Of a DNA stretch of 64,000 nt, positions 1 to 12,448 are shown one piece after another; within the stretch, counting starts at the first letter, position 1; every line of letters starts with the position of its first letter. The position numbers and the translations under genes are program-made. Below the pieces are notes generated by a model, which was not told the DNA's origin, did no database searches, and saw only the letters and a program-made list of their open reading frames with translations. The stretch spans positions 17,197,367-17,261,366 of the forward strand of contig NC_135557.1 of assembly GCF_964340395.1 (NCBI RefSeq), given 5' to 3'. The DNA comes from Glandiceps talaboti. Taxonomy: Eukaryota > Hemichordata > Enteropneusta > Spengelidae.

Positions 1-190
1 CAAATATTAGAGTTTAGAAAAGTGGTCAGAGAACTTTAGAATTTTAGAACTAAAATTAATACACAGTCAAATTACAAATATTAGAGTTTAGAAATGTGGT
101 CTGGGAACTCTAGAATTTTAGACACAAAAGTACATATTGTACAAGTGTAAGACAGAGTTTAGAAATGTGGTCAGAATTTTAGAATTTGTA
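1..190. repeat. Decayed tandem repeat, ~74 bp unit
   Basis: The phrase AGAGTTTAGAAATGTGGTC followed by AACTYTAGAATTTTAGA occurs three times (near 10, 83 and 154) with small differences. It probably continues upstream of the window. No coding frame is supported. Confidence 0.7.
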
Positions 191-1195
191 AACCCAAATA
201 GTTGTGTTCATGGTAAATAATAGGGTATGTATAAGTGAAGTTTTTTGGTCTAAAGCCAAATACCTGATAAAGCATGAAGATAGGGGTGCACTTTTGATTC
301 TTTGCCGCCGACGTTTTAGCGTCAAAAGGGAGCGTAAGGTGGGAAATTCTTGTAGCTGTACTTGTACTGGATAAGAAATAACAGTAGTTATTTGTAATCA
401 GCGTATCTACGGTGTGTATAAATGTGAACAAAGCTTTTCTTTCTCGTCAGCTGGACCAGAGATAAGATGTTCTTTGTGAGCTGAAAGCAGCAAGTTAGTG
501 CGAGATCATTGATGGCAAATTACTAGTCCAGATAGAGCGTTTACCCCTAGTCTTTCTGCATGAGTACGTAGCTATTGAAGTGGCGGTGCAGAGACGAGAG
601 GAAAGGTTTTTTCAGGGACTGGGTGAGACATTGAGGATATGGTGTATGGAGACACACAATACCAAGAGTAACAAAGCGCTACAGGATTAAAGCCAATAGT
701 AAGACAAATATTAGAAGTTGTACAAAGGCGTGTTTGCAATGCTTTGTATCGTGGCTAGCAGTATGCAAACTATTCCTTAAGAATATTTGGGAAGTACAAA
801 AACTCAACATGATGTGAGTGTACATCATATAGCCACCGTTTTCAAACCACAATTGTTATATTTAACCTAACGTACAGCCCCTTCACTATACGCTGTCAAT
901 CTCCAGAACTCTCAGCCGTACTAAAATACCAAATATATGTGTCTGGTTTCGATGCCAAGGATATTTTGCAGACATTTTTCGATCATGAAGCTTGGCTGAT
1001 TTTTGTGTGAATTATTTGTTAAACGCACTGAAGTGGGTTTAAGTTTAACATATGAAAGTAACATGTTTATGTTTTGCTTACTGATGCGAAGAATTAAAAG
1101 TTGTGGGCTTTGAGAAATGGGATGTCCCGTCACAGGTAGACACACTGAAAAAGTCTTTTAGAGTGGAAAAAAAGTTACTGTTTGCAGTCGAGTTA
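191..1195. other. Unannotated non-coding stretch
   Basis: Single-copy-looking AT-rich sequence. A possible 3' splice acceptor (TTTCTTTCTCGTCAG, ending near 450) is followed by stops in all three frames, so no exon is called. Short minus-strand frames at 171-431 and 921-1145 show no domain or compositional sign of coding. Confidence 0.5.
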
Positions 1196-1199
1196 ATTC

Positions 1200-1765
1200 C
1201 CTTGAGAAGTAGCTATTTGTATATAAACCACAGTGGGACTACTATAGAATAGTGTGACAACAGTTAGTCACTTGGGTTACATAGTTACATAGTTGATGTC
1301 TTTGGGAGTGTTATAAACGTACTCTTTTGGAGATCAAGGAATTCTCTGGAGAAGTTGCCATTTTGTGGAAACTTTATTGGGATCAACTGAAGTTTACATA
1401 AGTGGTATTCACCTGGGTCACATACTTACTTACAAAGCTGATGTCTTTTTGAGTGCTCAGAAAAGTTAATTGTCGTAGAAAAATCTGTGAAGTCTCTGGA
1501 GAAGTTTAATCCTGTTTACCTGTAAACCATAATTATTGAAGTTTTTGACAACAGATGTTCACTTTTGGTCACATAGTTGAGGTGTCTTGGAGTGTTAAAA
1601 AGTTAGTGATGATTTTTGACCTGTGTACTCTTAAAAGCTTCCAGTTTGTGTAAATCGTAGTTTTCTGATAACAGATATTCACCAAAATGTTTTGGAGTGT
1701 CAGAAAGTTAGTTTTTGTAGGTTGGGGATTTCTATGGAAACGTTGCTGTTTTTATCAGGTCGCTA
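1200..1765. repeat. Decayed minisatellite, ~110-145 bp unit
   Basis: Four degenerate units each contain a version of TTCACYTKGGTCACATAGTT, then GATGTCTTTGGAGTGTTA (about 1295, 1439, 1580 and 1686), then GAAGTTTCTGGAGAAGTT. Divergence between units is high, so the array is old. Confidence 0.65.
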
Positions 1766-2016
1766 AAAAGTGGCCCTTTTTCTTAGAACAGGAAAGGAAT
1801 AAAATTGTCTGAAATCTCGTGTAACCTCTTAAAAATATTTGTTACTGAGAAACAGAGATTGAGCCTCACTCTGAATCCAACCATGTAGTTACCATGGTTA
1901 CCTCTTAACTACGATTTTGTGATTGGCTACTACTGTCTTGTATGATAATATCAATGATTCAAATCACTCTTTGATGTTACATATCTAGTTGAACCTAACA
2001 AGTTTTACCTATCACA

Positions 2017-2194
<178 letters not shown>

Positions 2195-4555
2195 TATTTA
2201 ATTACAATCAAAGATTTGATTCTCCTCCTAACTTAAAATCAGATGATATAAACCATTAAAGCCAACACTAGCTGCAATTGGGAGATTTTTTAAACTGTTT
2301 TGTTAGATATAATGACTTACTTGAACTATCGCCACCCTAAACAATATTAAACTACCTGTGGTGGGTGAACGTATTGGTGTAGCAGTACAATAAGAAGTCA
2401 AATCAAATTGAATTTTGGGTCCACACCCTAAAATAAGTGTTGCCAAGGCCATCAGTATGTCAATCTGTTACTGTATGCTACTTATGAATGAAATCAACCT
2501 CTAATTAACGTGTACAATGTTTAATTATTGTTATTGTACCAAGGAATATTTTGTTGGTCGTCCAATCAGGGGAAAAAAATACACTAGTTACAGCGAATGC
2601 TGGTAACAGAGATGGCAGATTTTTTCCATGTTCAAGTTATCATTTGACTTTTAAAACTACTTTTCCGCTGACAAAAAGTCATTGAAGTTGTTTACCAAAT
2701 AAGTTAAATAGAAACTGTGAACAGTTGTGTAGTGTCTTGTTGATTGACAGGTGTGTTCACAATAGAAGGCATCATTTAAGATAAGACAACTCCCTAATGA
2801 AATTTGCATATGTAATTGGGTTAATTAGGGAATAGATGTGTCATTTACCTACCAGGGTGGCATTCACCAGTTTAGGGAAGGATTTGCAAAACAATAAGCT
2901 GTGTGTTTAAGTCTGTCACCCCTATTTTCTGGTTTATTGGACTGGCCTAAGCCTGAAAAGGATAGGGTTAAACCATAGTACAGGGTGTAAGGGATAAAGT
3001 AAATCAACAAATGGTATGAAATGCTTAGGACACTATTAATTAAATGATTTGCCAGTATAGCTAGGTTATTGATAGTTAAACAAAAGTTTGGAATGAGAAG
3101 TAGAAACTGTTACTTCATAGGTTGAAAACCGCTCATTCACAAAATCCTGATTTTGTTACCCTCTGAAGATACTTCTAGGATTCAGAAATTTTCATTCATT
3201 CAACTTAAAAAAATCTAACCTTCCCTCCCAAATTTATGCATTCTTCTAGACCATCACTGCCACCACAGTGTTTTATTGCTGTATTACTTTCACTGATTGC
3301 CTAAGGCAGAAAAATAGAGTATCACACATACATAGAGTTAGGGAGTCTCTACTTGTTTCAAACCAAAGCCAAGTTAAGTGGTCCAGTTCCTTAAGAGGTT
3401 CAGTCATGAATAAATAATGAGTTCCATTCCTTTCAAAGCCGGGCTATTAATCAGTCCCACTCCTGTGTACTGTCACATACCGCCAACGTTCAACTAAACA
3501 CAGCCATGTGACAAGGTTCGTCACTATACAACCCTGATACACAGTTTCTGAAGATTTCATATACCGTAAGTTTGAAGTCCTGTTTTCCTTGGTTGAAGTA
3601 CAGTCATTATATTGGTGGTACCACCGTAGAGAAGTGACGCTTTGAAAGTTTAGAAGACCATAATCTTTCTTTTCTTTTTTTTGGTTCAATGATTTTTGTC
3701 AGTTTAGTAGAATGAACGTTGCTGTCTTCCGCCGTATGGATTTCTCATTCTAGGTTGAACTGATTGCAGACACATTCATGCATGCACTGATACACTGTCA
3801 GTTTATTTAACCAAGGTGAGAGGTTTTTAGAAAAAAGTAGGAGTTTTTTTTTTTTTTGTCGTTTACAAATTCAAGTTTGGTCGTTAGACATCTTGTTGTG
3901 TTACTTTAGGAAGATTAGTGGAGATTATGTGTTGAAAGTTTGAAGTGACGGAAAGTTTATAGGGGCATTCTTGTCAGATGTTTTGTTGTATGTATTCCGC
4001 TATACACAGTTGTTCATCCCACAGGCATCCAGGTAAAAGTAGGCAACACAGACATACGACACTTCATCTTGCTTACTTCTAGGGGTACGTACACAATGTC
4101 TGTTGACAACAAATGTTATTTTTGAGGCTTTTTTAAGCAGTTGGCTTCAACAGCTGTTTTAGTTTGCCGTTCACAGTGTGTTACTTTCCACACAAATGTA
4201 GCCAAATCGTCTCTATTTGTGTTGTAGGGTATTTAAGAAAAGTTTGGTAAGTTGGATAAACTATGTGTGTATCTTACAACATAAGTAACTTGAGCTAATA
4301 TTTTGTAATTTATCTATTTTGGGGACCTTTTTGGTTGCTATTATACATGTAGAAACAATCAATAACTTAAAACCTTTGCTGTGCTGATCTCAACGATGTC
4401 TAGGTCTGCTTGTGTTGGGAGGATTTTAAGATCAGTGCTGGGTCTCTGTGATCAGTTCAAGTATAAACGATTTTGCGAGAGAAAATAAATGGGAGAAATT
4501 TGACCAAAACAGTTTCTGTAAGGAAAGTTTCCTGTAGTTTAGAAACCAGATTCAT
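2195..4555. other. Long unannotated non-coding stretch
   Basis: Read on both strands, this stretch shows no frame with coding character, no paired splice sites around an open segment, and no clear tandem structure. A short poly-T lies at about 3845-3858. It is consistent with intron or intergenic DNA. Confidence 0.5.
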
Positions 4556-4559
4556 GTTC

Positions 4560-5105
4560 AAAAGAAAAAAGACATAGCGACATGTTGGAATTTTTGTTTC
4601 TTACGACAAGAACGATTTATGATTTTACACATCAGTCACCTAAATATGAAACCTGCAATATTTTTGAATTTTTTTTTCATCTTTTAAGACAAGAACAAGA
4701 TAATTTTTCAGATTAGTTATGATTATAATGATACAAAAATAGCATGTAGGAATTTTTCTGTTCATTTCTTGTGATAGAGAACGATGTGCCATTTGAAGGA
4801 ATAGGACCCTAACTTCATGTAGGAATTTTCTTTCATTGCTCGTGAGAAGAGTAGTTTAAAATCGGTTTGAATTATTTTGTTGTAAATTACTGCTGTTTTC
4901 ATTTTTAAGACTAAAGTTTTTATATCACTGCATTCATAAAGTCCATTTTGCTGATTCTGCTCTAAAATTAGTTCAAAACTTTAAAAAAAAAAAAAAATTG
5001 ACAAGAAAATGAAAAAATCTGGCTGAAAAGTTTTGTAACATGGTTAAAAAAATGTAGGAATTTTCATTCATTTCTTGTGAGAAGAGTGTCATTTCAGTGT
5101 AGATA
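4560..5105. repeat. Degenerate repeat containing ATGTAGGAATTTT
   Basis: Five or so copies of RYATGTAGGAATTTTYNTTCATT followed by CTTGTGAGAAGAG are spread through this segment (near 4582, 4665, 4743, 4818 and 5053). Spacing is irregular (about 75-90 bp, then a longer gap), and the family overlaps the ~160 bp family that begins near 4860. Confidence 0.55.
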
Positions 5106-6790
5106 GATGTATTTATGTATGACCCTGGCAGACCTAGCCATTAAAATGTGACAGCTACACATACTTGTCAAAAACCTTGAAAGTTGATCATCAGGTCACT
5201 GATGTATAAAATAAGACAACAAATCTTACTGGCTGATAAATAGTAGAAGTTCAAATTTGCTGTCTTCTAATCCAATCAGCTGAAACAATGGGTATCATTT
5301 TGACCTGTAAACATTATGTTACAAATGAAAATTTCTACTCACAGAGTCTTCAATATTCTGGAAGTGAATCTCAAAATTTGTGTAGACTTCTCATCAGTTT
5401 GTCAGTGGTGTTTGAATTTGGGATTTGGTGCCAAAACATAGTTTGACTCAGTCAGTCAACATTTTCATTTGTAACTATGAAGCCAGAACTCATGAACTTT
5501 CACTGGCAACAACCATGTTTGTTTTTCTGCTTGTGTTCAGTAAAAATAGTCAGTAATTTGCACTAATTGAATTAAAATCAAACTGCTGAGATGACCGGGC
5601 TCATAGGTATTTTCGCGGTTAGATTGACAAAAACACAAAACATGTTATATAATTCTTAAGTCCCTTAATGTGAAAGATTTGCATTTTCTTGTTGTAAACT
5701 CTGGACGTTGACTTTGTTTTTTACCGTACGACAAAGAAGCCATAAAGCACTACCTGAGTGCAATTGACTGGAGTTCCTTCTGTGTAAGTACAAGAGTAGA
5801 ATTTGCAGTATTTATTGTCTACACTCATGAATATTTAATACTGTTTGTTTCCTGCTTATGCATGACAACTGAGTTGCAGTCATAGGGTATTAAGTAACCT
5901 ATCCAATATTGAAGAAGAAAATTGGCTCAAATCATTTTCTTGTAAATTGTTGCTGTTTTCATTTTTAAGACCAAACTTTTCATATCACTGTATTCATAAA
6001 GTCTGTTTTGTTGATTGTGGTCTAAAATTAATTCAAAACTTTTAAAAAAATTGATTAGAAAACGAAAAAATCTGGCTATATAATTTTGTAAATTAGTAAA
6101 AACTATTACTGGTTTGTTTTCATTTTTAAGCCAAACTTTTTATAATCAATACATTCATGAGATCTAATTTATTTACACTGGTCTAAAATAAACTTTATTT
6201 TTGTCAAAAAGTTACAAGAAAATGAAAAAATCTATTAGTACTTGAAGTCCATGTCTCCCATTTGGTACATCCCTTTTGTAGTTGGACTGAGTGCAGTTTT
6301 TATCACAAACTCATCGGAAAAATCTGTTTGAATAATTTTGTGGAAAATTGGTACTGCCTTACTTTAAATCCAAACTTTCACTACCAATACAATACATTCG
6401 TAACGTCGGTTTTATTGACGTGGGTCTAAGGTGAATTCAATATTTGCATAAATGTTAAAAGAAAATGAAAAAATAGCTGCCTTTATGGTTTTGTAGGAAC
6501 CAAATTTTTTATATGAAAACGTTCAGAAGGTATAGTTTATTTATTCTGCTCTAAAATTAATTCCATTTTTGACAAAAGGTTATAAGAAAACCAAAATATT
6601 TACCCGATCAATGTTATAGAAAATTGCTTGATACTGAAACTATGTATGACATTTTTGACTAAATTTTTCACACAAATTTTATGGGGTCAAATTGTGTAAT
6701 TCTGGTCCTGCATTAATTTCTGATTTGCTTAAACTTACAAAATAAATGAATAAATCGGCTTGAATTATTCTGATAAAAAATTAAGGAGAG
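4860..6790. repeat. Ancient satellite-like family, ~150-170 bp unit
   Basis: A recurring block runs TTTGAATTATTTTGTNGTAA, TTCATTTTTAAGACCAAA, ATTCATAAAGTC, GGTCTAAAATTAATTCAAAA and AGAAAATGAAAAAATC. Copies lie near 4860-5035, 5925-6075, 6080-6240, 6325-6485, 6490-6610 and 6620-6785. The copies are strongly diverged, and the array is broken by a MITE at 5318-5475 and by unrelated sequence. Confidence 0.7.
5318..5475. mobile_element. Short MITE, 31-bp TIRs (GTTACAAATGAAAAT family)
   Basis: The left end (5318-5348) and the reverse complement of the right end (5445-5475) share GTTACAAATGAAAAT exactly and end in similar ACTCAGAGTC/ACTGAGTC. The element is about 158 bp. TAT on both sides is compatible with a short target duplication. 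Relatives lie at 16182-16506 and ending near 34061. There is no transposase, so it is non-autonomous; the superfamily is not determined. Confidence 0.75.
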
Positions 6791-7084
6791 TAAGTTGTCT
6801 TCAATGATGTGAAACACATCACCCTCCCAGTCCTGCAAATAGTACAAAGTACAGCAAAGTAGAGGGTATCAAAGGAGAATCTAAGATGTTTTCAGTTGTA
6901 ACAGGGTCATAGCATCTATTCTAATGAGCTAGGAACGTACATGTCACTACGCTATTTCCGGCCCAAACTGATAAAAATACTTGTAAGTTCTGTTCTGTCA
7001 GGATGATGTAAAACAGTTTTGGAGATACTGAATGATTATTGCATGATCAAGGTCTGTACACAGATCAAAATGTCACAATCATTT

Positions 7085-7490
7085 CACGTCTACAGTTCCA
7101 ACATGACTGTTGACAAATTTACAGTGCCAACTTGACTGTTGACAAATTTACAGTGCCAACTTGACTGTTAAGTTATCAAATTTACAGTTCCAAGGTGACT
7201 TCAAATTTACAGTTCCAAGGCAACGTGTGACAGTTTTAAAATTTACAGTTCCAACATGACTTTTCAAATTTATGGTTCCAACATGACTTCAAATTTACAG
7301 TTACAACATGACTTCAAATTTACAGTTACGTGGTTTTTGTCAAATTTACATGTCCAGTTCCAACTTGACTTTTGTCAAATTTACAGTTCCAACATGACTT
7401 CAAATTTACAGTTACAACTTGACTTTTGTCAAATTTATAGTTCCAACATGACTGTTTTCCAATTTACTGTCTCAAAGTGACTCTATTTCT
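7085..7490. repeat. Minisatellite, TCAAATTTACAGTTCCAACA unit (~22-35 bp)
   Basis: More than a dozen variable-length copies of CAAATTTACAGTTCCAACATGACT are present. The 74-codon frame at 7256-7480 is just the translation of this repeat. Confidence 0.9.
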
Positions 7491-7890
7491 CAATTAATTC
7501 TAGGAACCATGAATGATAAATTTTCCATAAAATGTGTGAAGTTTTAGAGTAACTAAAATATACACATGACATGTGATGACAGTGTTATTGTAAAAATCAA
7601 CCTATTTTATCAAACATCCTTTCCCTTTCTGTGGCAATGAAAACTTTTTCATTTTTGTGACAAAAATGAAACAAGATACTTTTGTTGTTGAAATTTTATA
7701 AATGTGTTATTCTTGGCACTACAAGTAATTTACTAAAATAATCCATAGTTGAAGGTACAGGAAAATTTTTTGTAAACATTTGAATTTTTTTGGGCTGTAT
7801 GTAATGCTGTAATGTTTTGAAATTTAAAGCAAATTTAGGTTTAAATTCTTAAATTCTTGAAAAAAAGTTTCAGAAGTTTTAATTTGTTGA
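7491..7890. other. Unannotated AT-rich stretch
   Basis: AT-rich non-coding sequence with homopolymer runs. No repeat or splice structure was recognised. Confidence 0.45.
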
Positions 7891-8100
7891 ATGAACCAGC
7901 TGTTTAGTGTATTTAATTCTATACTATAGTATAATCTATGAAATTAAAATAAACAGATAAAATTTAAATTTGCAACTTCTGCTAGTAATTTGTGTTTGAG
8001 TGGTTTCACCAGCTGTTTTGTGAATTCGGTTATTCTCCCCCAAAAAATTAAATATGCAGATAAAATTTAGATTTGTAGCCTAATTAGTATTTGATTGATT
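7890..8100. repeat. Direct duplication, ~113 bp
   Basis: ACCAGCTGTTT...ATTCT...AAATTAAA..CAGATAAAATTTA occurs at about 7897 and again at about 8010, with moderate divergence. Confidence 0.6.
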
Positions 8101-8600
8101 GCAAACATACTGGTAGTTTATTTAAAAGTGTAGTATCACTTGTTTAGAGTGTTGTTGGTCTAACTTGAGTCAAAGACATGAATCACTCGCCCACTTTACT
8201 GTGTTTAAGATATGTGACATGACTTGGTTGATTTGTAGTGGACCCCATAAACAGTCTCACACTAGCACTATTTCACTACCCTTCACCCATTTAGAAAAAC
8301 TTGTAAATTTTACCTGAATGGGGCTGACTGTGACGTCTACCGTAAGGAGAAAAGTGATTTTTAACAGTCTGTTGGACAGGAAGGTAGAGTAGTAAATGAT
8401 AGGATTTATGAGTTAGTCTTACTGGAATGTTTTTAGTATGACATACAGGTTTGAGTTTATATGTGATTATTAAGTGTCAAAAAACTAATATACTTGCATA
8501 TTTCAAGCCTAGGTAATCATCATTGTCACTAGTCGGGAAGATAGCCTGGAATGGAAATCCTATTAATGAGTTATAAAATATATTTAAAAAAAATTGTAAA

Positions 8601-8850
8601 AATAACTTGCAAACATAAAAGAAAAAATGGAATGGCTGATTCTAGGACTACCTGAATGAAAAAAAGGTAGAAAAAAGGTGAAAGGATGAAAACACAAACC
8701 AAAATAAAAAATAAATAAATAAATAAATAACTTGCAAACAAAACAAAAAAATGGAATGGCTGATTCTAGGACTGCCTGAATGAAAAAAAAAGGTAGAAAA
8801 AAAGTGAAAGGATGAAAACTAGAACCAAAATAAAAAATAAAAAAATAAAT
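8601..8850. repeat. Tandem duplication, 125-bp unit x2
   Basis: CTTGCAAACA...ATGGAATGGCTGATTCTAGG at 8606 is repeated at 8731. The copies are nearly identical, so the duplication is recent. The minus-strand 102-codon frame here is a by-product of this A-rich repeat. Confidence 0.9.
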
Positions 8851-9839
8851 TGTAGCCAACAAAGACAAATTGTACATGATGAAAATAATCAAGAAAAAAA
8901 AAGGAACAGAAAAAAAAGTTAAATGAAAAACTCACAATTGTAAGAAAGCAACAAATCAATGGTTCCGGTAACCAACCCCAACCTAATTTTTTACTGCCAT
9001 CCAAACTTTTTTTAGGTAATTTGAAAACAATATCGAAAAATCAAGGTTTGAAAATGCCATTTCCTCGTGTGATTAAAACAACATGGCGGAGTACAGCATA
9101 CTATATGATGTCTTCTGTGTGTGTAGTACAGAAAGTATGATTATATCGATGAGAAGTCTCTGTTGACCTCTGTAGATATGAAGAGAATATTTGATCAAAT
9201 CCTCAAAAATCTAAGAAATAAAAAATAAATCCTACCGATACCTAACCACCTTATTTCAAATTGGTCATTATTGGAACCACGCAATTTTTTTTTTTTGACC
9301 TAAGGTCTCTGAAAGAAAAAACAATATTGTAGAAAACAGAAGGAAAAAGGAGAGAAAATTTATTTTAATGACATTGAAAATAACCATAATAAAATGAAAT
9401 GAAAAACTTAATAAATATGTAAATGTAACGAACTTTAACAAACTAAGAAAGATCCGTAAAAGAAAGGAGGGAAAATCGAACCAGTAAAAAGAATTAAACA
9501 GCTCAAATATCTCAAAGTGAACCTTGCCCAGGAATTTAACATTGCCAACTGACATGCCCTTTTTTGCAGCTGTTTGAAAAAATGATGTCAAAACTGTAAT
9601 TAGTAGCAGAAGTGGAGGAAAACCTAATTCATTTTCTGCTCTACTTCATTTCTAGCCCCTAATCAGATTGCTATAAAAAGCCTGACATGATGTGAAATAT
9701 CCAAGCCCCCTGGCAAATTAGGCTTCAAAGTGTTTGGTTGTGTAGTCGTACTTGATCTGTACAATGTCAAACGGTATATATATGTAGTTAATTTTACACT
9801 CTAAACCAGGTCACTATGATACACTGTATCTAATGTGTT

Positions 9840-10070
9840 ACTTTCTGTTACAAAGTATAAAAAAATGTTATTTTCACAAAGTGTCAATTGTTATTTTCCC
9901 CATACAAAGTATCAGTTATTTTGAATACAAAGTATTAAATATTTCCCCATACAAAATATATGCTACATTCTTGTACAAAGTATCAATTATTTTCATATAC
10001 ATAGTATCAAATGTTATTTTCCCATACAAAATGTGAATTATTTTTCCATACAAAGTATCAAATATGCCAA
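9840..10070. repeat. Minisatellite, CCATACAAAGTATCAATTAT unit (~26-32 bp)
   Basis: About eight degenerate copies of a 'TACAAAGTATCAAWTRTT' core are present. Frames read across it on both strands are not genes. Confidence 0.85.
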
Positions 10071-10217
10071 AGTAGTAAAAAAAATTTAAAAACAGGAAAC
10101 AAGAAAAGTTGATTTCCAATGACTCAAAAAAGTCAAACAACAAAAAATAAACAAGACAAGAAAATGAAAAACCTCAATTTCAACAATTTCAAGTGGAAAA
10201 TTAACATACAGCTACCC

Positions 10218-10243
10218 AGAGAGAGAGAGAGAGAGAGAGAGAG
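10218..10243. repeat. (AG)n microsatellite, 26 bp
   Basis: Pure AG dinucleotide repeat. Confidence 0.95.
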
Positions 10244-10380
10244 GTGGTATCTTAAAGCTAAGCCGGTATTCAGCTTTTTGGCAGATTAGACAAATCTTGA
10301 CAACATTGAGGGAAGGGAAGAACCTTCATCTTGAATAGATGTAAGAGTTGGTAGTTGTAATGGGTGTAATAGACAGTTTA

Positions 10381-10396
10381 TGGGTACCGGTACCCA
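10381..10396. other. 16-bp perfect palindrome
   Basis: TGGGTACCGGTACCCA is its own reverse complement. No role can be assigned. Confidence 0.9.
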
Positions 10397-10722
10397 ACAC
10401 TTTCAAAGTTATGAAAAGAATCCAGCCAATTCACATTCCCTTTTATGATACGCATACAATAGGAAAAGCCATGCAAACGTCACTTAGTTTTCACTCACAC
10501 ATTTGATGAAGTCAGGAGGTCGTGAGAGCTCTCTCATTTGAAGCATGTAAAGCACATTAGATTACTGTCCACTGTGTTATATTATCAGACACACTTTGGA
10601 GTTCCTGCGTTATCTTTTGTCTCTTCTCCCAAGGAAAACCTTTGTGTAGCACTTGAATTACAAGTGTACCACATCACAGTTACGTTGGCTGACTTCACTT
10701 TTAAAGAAAGGTATGTACTTAT

Positions 10723-10960
10723 ACATAGCTGGAACGTCTTGTGATGTTGTTGACAAACATAGCTGGAATGTCTTGAGATGTTGTTGACAAACATAGCTGG
10801 AACGTGACGAGGTGCTGTTGACAAACATAGCTGGAACGTCTTGAGATGTTGTTGACAAACATAGCTGGAACGTCTTAAGATGTTGTTGACAAACATAGCT
10901 GGAACGTTTTGAGGTGTTGTTGACAAACAAAGCTGGAATGTCTTGAGAATGATGTTGTGG
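10723..10960. repeat. 34-bp minisatellite x7
   Basis: The unit ACATAGCTGGAACGTCTTGA + GATGTTGTTGACAA repeats at a regular 34-bp spacing (10723, 10757 and onward) with few changes. The 157- and 90-codon minus-strand frames are translations of this array. Confidence 0.95.
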
Positions 10961-11255
10961 ATGAATGCAACCTGAATTAGACTTCCGTTAGAAACTTTAC
11001 CAAATAAACGCTGATGCTTCACAAAGTATGGGTGTGAGGTGTTCCAGGAAATAAACACTTATTACAGTAGGCTTGATCTGAGTTCTCTTGAATTTTACTT
11101 AGAAATAATACCATTATAAAAAGTAGAATGAGTATTTTTGTAACATTAACATCCAGGTATGGGTGTTCCAAGGAATTAACAAGTTGAAGAAAACTTGGTA
11201 TCTTGCTAAGAAAAATTACACCATACAGTGTACATGTAGGTCTAATAGTAATATG

Positions 11256-11757
11256 CATTTGTTTTTGCTAAGATTGGGGAACCCTGGTAACGCAAAGGGG
11301 AATGTGATAAAACAATTTGCATTATACCATTATTTTGGTAGGGAACCTCGGTAAAATGATAGGGGAACTCAGGTAGATTTTACCTGCTTACCACCCTTAA
11401 CAAATACACTGGTAGGGAACCTTGGTGAAATGACTGGGGAACTCAGGTAAATTTTACCCACTTACCACCTTAACAAAACCACTGGTAGGGAACCTCAGTA
11501 AAATGATAGGGGAACTCAGGTAGATTTTACCTGCTTACTACCCTTAACAAAACCACTGGTAGGGAACCCTGGTGAAATGACTGGGGAACTCAGGGAGATT
11601 TTACCTGCTTACTGACTGTAACAAAAACACTAGTAGGGAACCCTGGTAAAATGACAGGGAACTCAGGTAAATTTTACCTACTTACCACCCTTAACAAAAA
11701 CACTGGTAGGGTAATCTGGTGAAATGACTGGGAACTCGGGTGGATTTTACTTAACAA
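11256..11757. mobile_element. MITE whose 3' half is expanded into a 74-bp tandem array
   Basis: A full copy of the GGGGAACC MITE family begins at about 11256 (TTTTTGCTAAGATTGGGGAA) and its first 3' end comes at about 11411 (CTTAACAAATACACTG). The 3' module (GGTAGGGAACC ... GGGGAACTCAGGTAGATTTT ... CTTACCACCCTTAACAAA) then recurs with starts at 11337, 11411, 11484, 11558, 11632 and 11705, a period of 73-74 bp. The last unit is degenerate. Relatives are at 15920-16099, 17041-17208, 35941-36236 and 48765-48952. There is no coding capacity. Confidence 0.85.
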
Positions 11758-12434
11758 AACACTGAATATGTATCAAATTCAAGACTCAAAACATGTTAGA
11801 AACTCTACTCCATGAAAGCTAATGTTAAGTACTTTGTAATATTACCATGTAGTGGTATGGTATGAGTGTTTGGGGAATAAGTATTTGTTGCCAAAGTCTT
11901 GGTAATCCTGTTGATGCTTAAAAGAATGTGATGCACCCCAGGTCAGATTTGCATCGAGTTCAATACTTAAAACATCATAGAAACCATATGTATACCACAG
12001 TTATGTAAGTACATTTGTAACATTAATACATAGGTATGCTCTGAGTGTTCAAGGGACTAAACATTTGTTGCAATGACTTGGTATTTCTTGTTGACGCTAA
12101 GAAGTAGTGAATGTGTGCTGATTTGTATCAAATTCAATGAAAGATACAATTTATACTAGTTTGTTGATGTAGTTTGAGACGGTTGGTTGCAGCAGATCTT
12201 TACTTTAAATAGCTTTCCAGGGTTTGAAACCTGTAATTACAATTTGTTTAAGACCTGACCAAGGCCACAGTAGACTTCAAAACATATCTACAGTAGTAGT
12301 AGTACAGTGGATGAACCAATTCATCATCAGTTCTTTTATTGGACATCAAGTCCAGTTAGTTGGTAGGCTCAGGGGAGTCTTGTCTTTTTTGTCGGTCTGT
12401 ATGGGTTTCAATTAATGTTGCTTTGGTGGATGTT

Positions 12435-12448
12435 GTTGCTATGGTAAC
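12435..12448. promoter_or_regulatory. RFX X-box-like palindrome
   Basis: GTTGCTATGGTAAC fits the bipartite X-box consensus (GTTGCC..GGYAAC) with one change. A weaker GTTGCTATAGAAAC lies seven bases downstream. The match is to a motif only; function is unproven. Confidence 0.35.

Noticed and set aside
8930-9300. Transposon bounded by GGTTCC-type ends
   Set aside because: Only about ten bases match in inverted orientation and no internal symmetry was found.
10585-11058. 157-codon minus-strand frame
   Set aside because: Mostly the 34-bp repeat read in rotating frames, giving alternating MFVNN/SSYVCQQH text.
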